Assembly: GCA_965368115.1 (NCBI GenBank) | Contig: CBDULQ010000150.1 | Coordinates: forward strand, 1 to 9,224 | Length of the DNA stretch: 9,224 bases | Source of the DNA: CBDULQ01 sp965368115 | Lineage (GTDB): Bacteria; Pseudomonadota; Gammaproteobacteria; SZUA-229 | Direction: 5' to 3' | Shown: positions 1 to 6,923 of the stretch, one piece after another | How the letters are laid out: each line of letters starts with the position of its first letter | Position numbering within the stretch: position 1 is the first letter of the stretch | Translations under genes and position numbers: made by a program | Notes under the pieces: model-generated | What the model saw: only the letters and a program-made list of their open reading frames with translations | Database searches by the model: none | What the model was told of the DNA's origin: nothing

Positions 1-474
1 GTGCATCCGCCACAGTACGCGAATGCTGAAAAATCCGGCTGCGCCGCTGACCACCGCAAAGGCGAAACAACCGAGTAAAAACGGCTTCCAGATCACATGC
101 AGTTCATGCATCAGCCAGTCACCACTGAGTTCGAAATGGAAGTTGTTAGGCGGTACCGCCAGTACCCAGGCGCCGAATTTGTAGGCCAGGAAGAACATCG
201 GCCCCATGGTAATCGGGTTGGTGATCCACACCAGGGCTACGGATATGGGCAGGTTGCTGCGTACCAGGATAGCGACGGCGGCGGCCAGCAACATCTGGAA
301 CGGAATCGGTACCCACATGCAGAACAGGCCGACGGCGAAAGCCAGGGAAACCGACTTACGATTCAGGTGCCAGAGGTTGGGGTCGTGAAGCAGGGTGCCG
401 AAAATCTGCAGATGTTTGTGTTCGCGGACCTTGTGCGGGTCAGGCAAATATTTTCGGATAAACTTTTTCGGCAT
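1..474 (-). CDS. DUF2062 family membrane protein (partial, C-terminus cut by window edge)
   Basis: Reading the minus strand from an ATG at 474 gives 158 uninterrupted codons to base 1, so the C-terminus is missing. The protein begins MPKKFIRKYLPDPHKVREHK, then carries a LHDPNLWHLNR stretch, a hydrophobic segment around AVGLFCMWVPIPFQM, and a second around ITNPITMGPMFFLAYKFGAW. These are hallmarks of the DUF2062 family, small inner membrane proteins of unknown biochemical role. A last hydrophobic segment (PFLLGCFAFAVVSGAAGFF) lies near the cut end. No other ATG occurs in this frame before the upstream in-frame stop at 511-513, which fixes the start, although no strong Shine-Dalgarno is visible. 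It is transcribed away from comEC; the same divergent pairing is known in Pseudomonas. The family call is firm; no function can be given. Confidence 0.9.
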   Translation of the reverse strand, partial: MPKKFIRKYLPDPHKVREHKHLQIFGTLLHDPNLWHLNRKSVSLAFAVGLFCMWVPIPFQMLLAAAVAILVRSNLPISVALVWITNPITMGPMFFLAYKFGAWVLAVPPNNFHFELSGDWLMHELHVIWKPFLLGCFAFAVVSGAAGFFSIRVLWRMH

Positions 475-584
475 GCCGCGGGACTGCTGTGTTAGGCTCT
501 GAGCTGAGGTCTATGGAGTTAAAAGACCCGACATTATCGCTGTTTCTGTTCAACATAACAAATACAGGATTATTACAGACAAGG
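475..584. other. Divergent intergenic region between DUF2062 gene and comEC
   Basis: This stretch separates two genes facing away from each other, so it should hold promoters for both. I can point to a fair minus-strand promoter (533-561). On the plus strand I see only weak -10-like sequences, such as TATTAC at 571-576, without a convincing -35 partner. Part of the stretch is coding if comEC begins at an upstream start (GTG 489 or ATG 513, both in frame). The segment from about 530 to 580 is visibly richer in A and T than the flanking genes, which favours it being non-coding. I see no terminator or long inverted repeat. Confidence 0.5.
533..561 (-). promoter_or_regulatory. Candidate sigma-70 promoter for the DUF2062 gene
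   Basis: On the minus strand a TTGTTA hexamer (561-556, 4 of 6 to the consensus -35) is followed after exactly 17 bases by GATAAT (538-533, 5 of 6 to the consensus -10). This would start transcription near base 526 and give a leader of about 50 bases before the ATG at 474. It lies in the AT-richer part of the divergent gap, where a promoter is expected. The call rests on hexamer match and spacing only. Confidence 0.45.
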
Positions 585-2876
585 ATGGGTTTACCAGTCT
601 ATGCGCTGTCTTTTCTGCTGGGTTGTGTCGGCCTGCAGATGTTTCCCCGTTTACCCGCCATCGAATGGTTGCTGTTGCTACCGCTGCTGCTTGTCGCCCT
701 GTATTTTGTCCGCTCTCGCGGTCTGCTGGCGCTGATCTGGCTGGCCCTCGGCACCCTCTGGAGCCTGTTGTCGGCCCATTCCTACGCACTTCACGTACTG
801 CCCGAATCGCGCGCCGGCGAAGCCGGCTGGGTGATTGGTCGGGTGAGTGATCTGCCGCGCCGCGACGGCCACATTCTGCGCTTCGAATTCGAGGTACAGC
901 AGTTCGACAATGCAACCGCGGGTAATACCCCGCAACGCCTGCGCCTGAGCTGGTACCAGGCCGAGCGGATGGTGCACGCCGGTGAAACCTGGCGCCTGCA
1001 GGTGAAGCTGAAACCACCCCACGGCTTTATGAACCCGGGCGGTTTCGATTACGAGCAATGGCTCTACCAGCGCGGCATCCATGCGACCGGCTATGTGAAA
1101 AACGCCGCCGCCAATGAACGCCTGCAGGCGGCGCCCTGGTACAGCCTGGATCGCCTGCGCGAGCGCATCGCCGCCCGGCTGGTGGCCGAAGGCGGTGCGT
1201 TCGGCGCGCTCTGGGCGGCGCTGGCGGTCGGTGACAAAAGCGCTATCAGCGCCGAAGACTGGCAGTTGTTGACCGCCACCGGCACCAATCACCTGATGGC
1301 GATTTCCGGCCTGCACATCGGCCTGGTGGCCGGGCTGGTGTTCTGGCTGGCGCGGCGCGCCCTGCCGATGACCTGGCTACGCCGCTACACGGCACAGCAG
1401 ATGGCTGCGGTACTGGCGTTGCTGGCGGCGCTGATCTATGCGGCGCTGGCCGGGTTCGCCATACCGACCCAGCGCGCGCTGGTGATGCTGGCCGTGGTGC
1501 TGGTGGCGGTGATGCTGAACCGGCCGGTACGCCCCGGGCAGAGCCTGGCGCTGGCCCTGTTGCTGGTGCTGGTGATCGATCCGCGCAGCGTACTGGCGGC
1601 CGGTTTCTGGTTTTCGTTTATGGCAGTGGCGGTGATCGCCTATGCTTTTGCCGGACGCCTGGCCCCGGCGCCGCGCTGGCAGCAGTGGCTGCAGGTGCAG
1701 TGGGTGATTGCGCTGGCCCTGTTGCCGGTGTCGCTGTTTCTGTTTCAGCAGGGTTCGCTGGCGGCGCCACTGGCCAATTTGCTGGCGGTACCCCTGGTCA
1801 GTCTGCTGGTGGTGCCATTGGTGTTGCTGGCGCTGCTGGCCTGGCCGATGGGTATCCTGTTCAAGGGCTTGCTGACGCTGGCCGGCTGGGTAATGACGCC
1901 CCTGTGGGCCGGCCTGGGCTGGCTGGCCGGGCACCCGCTGGCGGTGTGGCAGCAACACTGGCCGTCCTGGCCCCTGCTATTGCTGGCGCTGGCCGGACTG
2001 GCGCTGCTGCTGGCACCGCGGGGTGTGCCGCAACGCTGGCTGGGCGCGCTGCTGGTGCTGCCCGGCGTGCTCAATGCGCCGAACCGTCCCTCCGAGGGCG
2101 GTTTCTGGTTGACCCTGCTGGATGTGGGCCAGGGCCTTGCCGTGTATGTTGAAACCCGGCAACACAATCTGTTGTTCGATACCGGCGCCCGCTTCAGTCC
2201 GCGGTTCGATATCGGTGAGCGGGTCGTGGTGCCGTTTCTGCGCAGTCGCGGCATCGAAACACTGGACAAGCTGGTGATCAGTCATGGCGACAACGATCAC
2301 CGCGGCGGGGCCGAATCCATCCTGGCCGCGATTGCGGTCGAGCAGATCGAGGGACAGGATCTGGACCGGCTGGACGATGTGACCGGCACGGCCTGCCGGG
2401 CCGGTATGAGCTGGCGCTGGGACGGTGTCGAGTTTCGTTACCTGCATCCGGATCGGGATTATCGCAAAACCAATAATCATGCCTGCGTGTTACAGATCAG
2501 TTCGCCAGCCGGACGCCTGCTGATCGCCGCGGATATCGAAGCTAAGGTGGAAGCCGGCATGTTGCAGCGGGATGCGGCGTCATTGCCGGCGGATGTTCTG
2601 GTGGTGCCGCATCACGGTAGTCACAGTTCCTCGTCAACCGCCTGGTTGTCGGCGGTGCATCCCCGGCTGGCGTTGATTTCAGCCGGTTATCGCAATCGCT
2701 TCGGCCATCCGGCCGAAGCCGTGGTAAAGCGTTATCGACAACAGGGCGCGCGGGTATTGAATACCGCGTCCAGTGGCGCGATTGCCATCCGTTTCGAGTC
2801 GGGCGAGCCGGATTTGCGAGCCAGTCGTTATCGTCAACACAGCGGTCGTTACTGGCACCACTGGACCCTACGCTAA
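585..2876 (+). CDS. comEC: ComEC/Rec2 family DNA uptake channel protein
   Basis: Inner membrane protein of natural transformation that passes single-stranded DNA into the cytoplasm. From the ATG at 585 it has 763 residues, usual for proteobacterial ComEC. In order it shows two N-terminal hydrophobic segments with a soluble DUF4131-like region, a multi-span Competence domain containing MAISGLHIGL (residues 238-247), and a C-terminal metallo-beta-lactamase-like domain starting at LDVGQG (512-517). That domain has the metal-site motif HGDNDH (567-572) and VVPHHGSH (673-680), so the nuclease-like active site looks intact. The frame is open back to a GTG at 489, with another ATG at 513 preceded by GAGG at only 3 bases. 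I chose 585 because MGLPVYALSFLLG resembles known family N-termini and the preceding residues look unlike a membrane protein start. No ideal ribosome site precedes 585, so the start is uncertain. Other transformation genes are not in view, so competence of the organism is not shown. Confidence 0.93.
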   Translation: MGLPVYALSFLLGCVGLQMFPRLPAIEWLLLLPLLLVALYFVRSRGLLALIWLALGTLWSLLSAHSYALHVLPESRAGEAGWVIGRVSDLPRRDGHILRFEFEVQQFDNATAGNTPQRLRLSWYQAERMVHAGETWRLQVKLKPPHGFMNPGGFDYEQWLYQRGIHATGYVKNAAANERLQAAPWYSLDRLRERIAARLVAEGGAFGALWAALAVGDKSAISAEDWQLLTATGTNHLMAISGLHIGLVAGLVFWLARRALPMTWLRRYTAQQMAAVLALLAALIYAALAGFAIPTQRALVMLAVVLVAVMLNRPVRPGQSLALALLLVLVIDPRSVLAAGFWFSFMAVAVIAYAFAGRLAPAPRWQQWLQVQWVIALALLPVSLFLFQQGSLAAPLANLLAVPLVSLLVVPLVLLALLAWPMGILFKGLLTLAGWVMTPLWAGLGWLAGHPLAVWQQHWPSWPLLLLALAGLALLLAPRGVPQRWLGALLVLPGVLNAPNRPSEGGFWLTLLDVGQGLAVYVETRQHNLLFDTGARFSPRFDIGERVVVPFLRSRGIETLDKLVISHGDNDHRGGAESILAAIAVEQIEGQDLDRLDDVTGTACRAGMSWRWDGVEFRYLHPDRDYRKTNNHACVLQISSPAGRLLIAADIEAKVEAGMLQRDAASLPADVLVVPHHGSHSSSSTAWLSAVHPRLALISAGYRNRFGHPAEAVVKRYRQQGARVLNTASSGAIAIRFESGEPDLRASRYRQHSGRYWHHWTLR

Positions 2877-2934
2877 GCGGACAAGATCGGGTATCATGTG
2901 CGCCATTATTAAAATCATATAGAGGCGCCGACTC
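2877..2934 (+). promoter_or_regulatory. comEC-exbB intergenic gap with possible promoter elements
   Basis: This is the largest gap in the rightward block and an AT-rich one, so it may hold an internal promoter for exbB and the lipid A genes. TATCAT at 2892-2897 matches the -10 consensus at 5 of 6 positions and TAAAAT at 2910-2915 does likewise, but neither has a recognisable -35 at 16-18 bases. GCGCC (2900-2904) can pair with GGCGC (2924-2928), a short stem whose 3' arm overlaps the exbB ribosome site. No terminator with a T-run is present, so read-through from comEC is likely. Confidence 0.3.
2921..2925 (+). promoter_or_regulatory. Ribosome binding site supporting the GTG start of exbB
   Basis: AGAGG lies 9 bases before the GTG at 2935. 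The next in-frame ATG (2944) would be 18 bases away, too far for this site. The spacing therefore favours GTG as the start. Confidence 0.6.
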
Positions 2935-3576
2935 GTGTTTGAAATGGTAAAAGCGGGTGGCTGGCTGATGTTTCCCATCATTGCCTGCTCCATCATTGCC
3001 TTTGGCATCATCCTCGAACGATTCTGGACATTACAGAAAAGCAAAGTGATTCCCCGTCACCTGGTCGCCACCATCTGGCACTGGGTGAAAGAAGGCCAGC
3101 TGGAACGCAGCAAGATCGAAGAACTCAGCAAGCAATCCGCGCTGGGTCGGGTACTCGCCGCCGGCCTCAACAACCGTCATCTGGATCGGGAACGCATCAA
3201 GGAAAGCATCGAAGAAACCGGTCGCCAGGTGGTGCATGAGATGGAACGTTTTCTCAACACCCTGGGTACCATTGCAGCGATTTCGCCGTTGCTTGGACTG
3301 CTCGGTACGGTGATCGGCATGATCAAGGTGTTCAATGCCATCGTCGGTTCCGGTGTCGGTAATGCGGCGCCGCTGGCGGGCGGTATTTCACAGGCCCTGA
3401 TTACCACTGCTGCCGGTTTGTCGGTGGCCATTATCGCACTGATCTTTCATCGCTATTTCCGCGGTCGTGTCGACGAGCTGGTGATCAAGATGGAAGAAGA
3501 GGCCATCAAGATGGTCGACGTGCTGCATAACAATCGCAATGTCGCCGCCGGTAAGGACCGGGAGAAGGCCGCTTGA
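2935..3576 (+). CDS. exbB: ExbB/TolQ-type proton channel subunit (MotA/TolQ/ExbB family)
   Basis: ExbB subunits form a pentameric inner membrane channel that, with an ExbD dimer, converts the proton gradient into mechanical work on a periplasmic partner such as TonB. The 213-residue protein has the family layout: one N-terminal membrane segment (about 10-29, WLMFPIIACSIIAFGIILER), a long cytoplasmic region, then two membrane segments (about 108-133 and 150-173). The last two carry the conserved GLLGTVIGMI and ALITTAAGLSVAI motifs that line the channel. The GTG start is chosen from the AGAGG site 9 bases upstream and because VFEMVKAGGW resembles N-termini of close homologues. Its stop overlaps the exbD start by 4 bases. 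A TolQ role is less likely because tolR, tolA and tolB do not follow. With no TonB here, the partner is unknown. Confidence 0.93.
   Translation: MFEMVKAGGWLMFPIIACSIIAFGIILERFWTLQKSKVIPRHLVATIWHWVKEGQLERSKIEELSKQSALGRVLAAGLNNRHLDRERIKESIEETGRQVVHEMERFLNTLGTIAAISPLLGLLGTVIGMIKVFNAIVGSGVGNAAPLAGGISQALITTAAGLSVAIIALIFHRYFRGRVDELVIKMEEEAIKMVDVLHNNRNVAAGKDREKAA
3561..3564 (+). promoter_or_regulatory. Ribosome binding site supporting the TTG start of exbD
   Basis: GGAG within a purine-rich stretch at the end of exbB lies 8 bases before the TTG at 3573. The next in-frame ATG encodes M30, inside the membrane segment, so it cannot be the start. This leaves TTG as the sensible initiation codon. Confidence 0.6.
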
Positions 3577-3995
3577 ACCTGAAACCGGATCGCACCGATA
3601 ACATCGAGCTCAACCTGACGCCGTTGATCGATGTGGTGTTTCTGCTACTGATTTTCTTCATGGTATCGACCACTTTCGATCAACAGTCGAAACTGAAAAT
3701 CGATTTGCCGGAAGCCAGTGCGGCCGCGGCCGAACAACAGCCGGAAGCGGTGGTGATTGCCATCGACGCCAACGGACGTTTCTTTGTCAACGATCGGCAA
3801 CTGGTAAATTCACAACTGGATACCCTGAAGATTGCGCTGCGTAAAACCGTCGGCGATAGCAAAGACACGCCGCTGATTCTGCGTGCCGATGCCAAAACAC
3901 CGCATGAATCGGTCGTTATGGCCATGGACGCGGCTGCGCAACTCGGTCTGACCCGATTATCCATTGCGACCCTGGACAGGCAGCCCGCAAATTAA
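3573..3995 (+). CDS. exbD: ExbD/TolR-type biopolymer transport protein
   Basis: ExbD is the partner of ExbB: its single membrane helix sits in the ExbB pore and its periplasmic domain contacts the energised client. This 140-residue protein has a short cytoplasmic N-terminus, then the signature LTPLIDVVFLLLIFFMV, in which Asp20 is the expected proton-carrying residue, and a periplasmic domain of about 100 residues. Length and layout match the family. The start is a TTG that overlaps the exbB stop in the arrangement TTGA, with GGAG 8 bases upstream, so translation is probably coupled to exbB. Its own stop shares one base with the msbA ATG. ExbD rather than TolR is inferred from context and similarity to the Pseudomonas exbD gene next to lpxK. 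Confidence 0.92.
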   Translation: MNLKPDRTDNIELNLTPLIDVVFLLLIFFMVSTTFDQQSKLKIDLPEASAAAAEQQPEAVVIAIDANGRFFVNDRQLVNSQLDTLKIALRKTVGDSKDTPLILRADAKTPHESVVMAMDAAAQLGLTRLSIATLDRQPAN

Positions 3996-5779
3996 TGACT
4001 GATTCGGAGCACGCTGCACAACATCGTTCGACCTATCGTCGACTGATCGGCTACGCCCTGCAACACTGGCCGGTATTTCTGCTCGCCATTGTCGGTATGA
4101 TTTTTGTCGCCCTGTCGCAACCGGCATTTGCCTGGTTGATGAAACCGATGCTGGACGGCGGCTTCATTCAGAAAGATCCCGAGGTGATGCGCTGGATTCC
4201 GCTGGCGGTGATCGCCGTATTCATCGTGCGAGCGGTTGCCGGTTTCGTTTCCGATTTCGGCATGGCCTGGATCGGTCGCCATGTGATCATGGATATGCGC
4301 ACTGAAATGTTCGACAAGCTGATGCGTTTGCCGAACAGTTATTTCGACTTCAACTCCACCGGCAATACGATTTCCAAATTCACCTTCGATGCGGAACAGC
4401 TGGCCCAGGCCTCGACGACTGCGATCACCATTCTGATCAAGGATGTGTTGATGGTGATCAGCCTGATCGGCTATATGTTTTTTATCAGTCCTGTTCTTGC
4501 CGGCGTGTTTCTGATCGTCGGTCCGGTCATTGTTTTTCTGATTGCATTCGTAGCGAAACGTTTTCGTACCATCAGTAAACGCATTCAGCAGTCCATGGGT
4601 AAGATCACCCATGTGCTCGAGGAAGCAGTGCAGGGTCAGCGCGTGGTGAAAATCTTCGGCGGCCAGCGTTACGAAATTGACCGCTTCAACGATACCAGCA
4701 ACCGTAATCGCCAGCAGAACATCAAACTGATCGCCACATCCTCGTTAAGTACGTCGATCATCCAGTTCATCGTTTCACTGGCCCTGGCGGGTATTATTTA
4801 TGCGGCGATACAGCAGGGCATGCAAAGCAATATTTCCACCGGTTCCTTTGTGTCGTTTATGGCCGCAATGCTGATGCTGTTTGCGCCCCTGAAACACCTC
4901 ACTGGTATCAACTCGGTGATCCAGCGCGGTATTGCGGCGGCGGAAAGTGTTTTCGAACTGATCGACAGCCGGGTTGAAAACGATACGGGTGATTTTGAAT
5001 CGTCACGGGTACGGGGTGAGATTCACTTCGATCATGTCAATTTTAGTTATCGCGGTAGCGAAGAAAAGAATGTTCTTCAGGACATCGATCTGAATATACA
5101 ACCGGGCCAGACGGTGGCCTTCGTCGGTCGTTCCGGTAGCGGTAAATCGACACTGGTGAATTTGCTGCCGCGACTGTACGACCATTTCGAGGGACGCATC
5201 CTGCTCGATGGTCGTGACATCCGTGAATACACTCTGGACAGTCTGCGCCAGCAGATTGCCTATGTGGGCCAGGAAATCGTGCTGTTCAACGATACAGTCG
5301 CACATAACATCGCTTACGGCAGTCTGCAGGACGTGGACGAACAGGACATCATCGCCGCCGCAAAATCGGCCCATGCGGACGAATTCATCGATCGCATGAG
5401 TGAAGGTCTCCAGACGGTGGTCGGCGAAAAAGGCGTGATGTTGTCCGGTGGTCAGCGCCAGCGGGTCGCTATTGCGCGTGCGTTGTTAAAAAATGCGCCG
5501 GTGCTGATCATGGATGAAGCCACCTCGGCGCTGGATACGGAATCGGAGCGACACATCCAGGCTGCGCTGGAAGAGTTGTTGAAAAATCGCACCACCCTGG
5601 TCATCGCCCATCGTCTGTCCACCATCGAGAACGCCGACCTGATCGTGGTGATGAGCGAGGGTCGCATTGTCGAAACCGGTAACCATCAGCAATTGCTGCA
5701 GCAGGATGGGCATTACGCCAGCCTGCATCGTCTGCAGTTCTCCGATGCGGCGATCGACCCTGCCCATGAAACGTCTTGA
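3995..5779 (+). CDS. msbA: Lipid A export ATP-binding/permease protein MsbA
   Basis: MsbA is a homodimeric ABC exporter that flips core-lipid A from the inner to the outer leaflet of the inner membrane using ATP. The 594-residue protein (E. coli has 582) is a half-transporter: six predicted membrane segments between about 22 and 305, then a nucleotide-binding domain. Walker A is GRSGSGKST (378-386), the ABC signature LSGGQ is 483-487, Walker B is VLIMDEA (503-509), and the switch histidine is H539 in IAHRLST, so the ATPase site is complete. The N-terminal region contains the MsbA-like PAFAWLMKPMLD. The ATG shares one base with the exbD stop and has only a distant AGG (3978-3980), suggesting reinitiation. 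Position directly before lpxK, as in enterobacteria, supports MsbA over a generic multidrug exporter. Confidence 0.95.
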   Translation: MTDSEHAAQHRSTYRRLIGYALQHWPVFLLAIVGMIFVALSQPAFAWLMKPMLDGGFIQKDPEVMRWIPLAVIAVFIVRAVAGFVSDFGMAWIGRHVIMDMRTEMFDKLMRLPNSYFDFNSTGNTISKFTFDAEQLAQASTTAITILIKDVLMVISLIGYMFFISPVLAGVFLIVGPVIVFLIAFVAKRFRTISKRIQQSMGKITHVLEEAVQGQRVVKIFGGQRYEIDRFNDTSNRNRQQNIKLIATSSLSTSIIQFIVSLALAGIIYAAIQQGMQSNISTGSFVSFMAAMLMLFAPLKHLTGINSVIQRGIAAAESVFELIDSRVENDTGDFESSRVRGEIHFDHVNFSYRGSEEKNVLQDIDLNIQPGQTVAFVGRSGSGKSTLVNLLPRLYDHFEGRILLDGRDIREYTLDSLRQQIAYVGQEIVLFNDTVAHNIAYGSLQDVDEQDIIAAAKSAHADEFIDRMSEGLQTVVGEKGVMLSGGQRQRVAIARALLKNAPVLIMDEATSALDTESERHIQAALEELLKNRTTLVIAHRLSTIENADLIVVMSEGRIVETGNHQQLLQQDGHYASLHRLQFSDAAIDPAHETS

Positions 5780-6746
5780 TCATTACTGGTACAGCCAGAA
5801 TCCGGTAGCCTGGCTACTCTGGCCCCTGTCGCTGATCTATCGTCTGCTGGCGGGATTGCGCCGTAACCTTTATCGACGCGGTGTACTGTCGGTGTATCGC
5901 GCGCCGAAGCCGGTTATTGTGGTGGGTAATATCAGCGTCGGTGGAACCGGCAAGACACCGCTGATCATTCATCTCTGTCAGTGGCTGGCGCGACAGGGTT
6001 TGCGCGCCGGTGTCATCAGCCGTGGTTACGGCGGCAATGCGGCGGCCTATCCCATGGCCGTGAATGCGAAGAGTGATCCTTTCGAAGCCGGCGATGAACC
6101 GGTGCTGATCGCCATGCGCACCGACAGCCCGGTGGTGGTCGGACCGCGCCGCGACCAGGATGTCGACATGTTGTTGCATGAACAGGACGTGGACCTGATT
6201 CTGGCCGATGATGGTATGCAGCATTATCGGCTGGGGCGCGATGCGGAACTGGCGGTGATCGACGGCCGCCGCGGTTTCGGTAATGGCTTCTGCCTGCCGG
6301 CGGGGCCTTTGCGGGAACCGGTGTCGCGACTCGAAACGGTGGACCTGCAACTGGTCAATGGTGGTGACATGCAGACATCGTCGTTTACCATGCACGCGCA
6401 GCAACTGGTGCCGATGTTCGGCGACGGTTGCGCCTGTGCCGTGCAGGACCTGACCGGGCAGCGTGTACACGCGGTGGCCGGGATCGGGCATCCGCAACGT
6501 TTTTTCGATATGCTGCGCGAACAGGGCATCGACTGCATCGAACATGCCTTTTCCGATCATCATCGTTTCCATCGAGACGAGCTACTGTACGACGATGAAC
6601 TTCCGGTACTGATGACGGAGAAAGATGCGGTAAAATGTAGTGGCTTCAATTTGCCGCGTCATTATTATGTGCCAATCGATATCGAATTATCAGCCAGCGC
6701 TCAGCAGGCGATCGAAGCAATTATCAAGAGGGTGTGTAATGGATAA
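5766..6746 (+). CDS. lpxK: Tetraacyldisaccharide 4'-kinase LpxK
   Basis: LpxK phosphorylates the 4' position of the tetraacyldisaccharide 1-phosphate to give lipid IVA, the sixth step of the Raetz lipid A pathway, at the cytoplasmic face of the inner membrane. The 326-residue length matches E. coli (328). It has an N-terminal hydrophobic stretch (VAWLLWPLSLIYRLLAGL), a Walker A motif GGTGKTP (59-65), SRGYGG and GDEPVLI motifs, LADDGMQHYRL (from residue 146), and a C-terminal FSDHHRF expected to supply the active-site histidine. The frame is open further upstream, but the ATG at 5766 begins MKRLDHYWYSQNP, typical of the family, and upstream codons lie inside msbA. It overlaps msbA by 14 bases in another frame and has no clear ribosome site, pointing to coupling. 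Its end overlaps ycaR by 8 bases. Confidence 0.96.
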   Translation: MKRLDHYWYSQNPVAWLLWPLSLIYRLLAGLRRNLYRRGVLSVYRAPKPVIVVGNISVGGTGKTPLIIHLCQWLARQGLRAGVISRGYGGNAAAYPMAVNAKSDPFEAGDEPVLIAMRTDSPVVVGPRRDQDVDMLLHEQDVDLILADDGMQHYRLGRDAELAVIDGRRGFGNGFCLPAGPLREPVSRLETVDLQLVNGGDMQTSSFTMHAQQLVPMFGDGCACAVQDLTGQRVHAVAGIGHPQRFFDMLREQGIDCIEHAFSDHHRFHRDELLYDDELPVLMTEKDAVKCSGFNLPRHYYVPIDIELSASAQQAIEAIIKRVCNG

Positions 6747-6921
6747 GAAATTACTCGAAATCCTGGTGTGTCCGAAATGTCACGGCAAACTGGAATACGA
6801 CGGCAAACGCCAGCAACTGATCTGTCATCAGGACAAGCTGGCGTTTCCAGTACGTGATGGTATACCGGTGTTGCTGGAAGATGAAGCCGAGGTTCTCGAT
6901 GAATCGGTGAGTGCTGAATAA
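6739..6921 (+). CDS. ycaR: Trm112-like small protein YcaR (UPF0434 family)
   Basis: A 60-residue protein, the same length as E. coli YcaR. It begins MDKKLLEILVCPKCHGKL, with cysteines at 11, 14 and 29 and a conserved FPVRDGIPVLLEDEA stretch at 36-50, so it has the Trm112-like zinc-ribbon fold in which one of the four usual metal ligands is not a cysteine. Trm112 proteins in eukaryotes and archaea bind and activate methyltransferases acting on tRNA, rRNA and release factors; the role of the proteobacterial protein is not settled to my knowledge. The start at 6739 is set by GAGGG (6728-6732) 6 bases upstream and by family length; longer reading frames run back into lpxK. It lies between lpxK and kdsB, as in Pseudomonas and near kdsB in E. 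coli. Confidence 0.93.
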   Translation: MDKKLLEILVCPKCHGKLEYDGKRQQLICHQDKLAFPVRDGIPVLLEDEAEVLDESVSAE

Positions 6922-6923
6922 AC

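Noticed and set aside
149..160. Perfect 12-base palindrome GGCGGTACCGCC
   Set aside because: It is inside the DUF2062 coding region, encodes ordinary residues, and is a single short site with no second copy noticed.
97..495. Open frame of 132 codons on the plus strand
   Set aside because: It lies opposite the recognisable DUF2062 protein on the minus strand. Its product is rich in Q, G and R and resembles no family I know.
678..2480. Several long minus-strand open frames inside comEC (up to 212 codons)
   Set aside because: They are antisense to a full-length ComEC with all its motifs. Their products are low-complexity Q/R/H/A-rich sequences, as expected for shadows in GC-biased coding DNA.
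3992..4612. Minus-strand open frame of 206 codons opposite msbA
   Set aside because: The product is rich in H, D, N and Q with no domain features, and msbA on the plus strand is unambiguous.
5667..5765. Extended lpxK reading frame beginning inside msbA
   Set aside because: The added 33 codons overlap the msbA nucleotide-binding domain in another frame and do not resemble LpxK; the family N-terminus begins at 5766.
5814..6572. Minus-strand open frame of 252 codons opposite lpxK
   Set aside because: It is antisense to an intact LpxK with all its motifs, and its histidine-rich product looks like a reading-frame shadow.
6640..6738. Extended ycaR frame giving 93 residues
   Set aside because: The extra residues come from the end of lpxK read in another frame. 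The 60-residue form matches the known family length and has a proper ribosome site.
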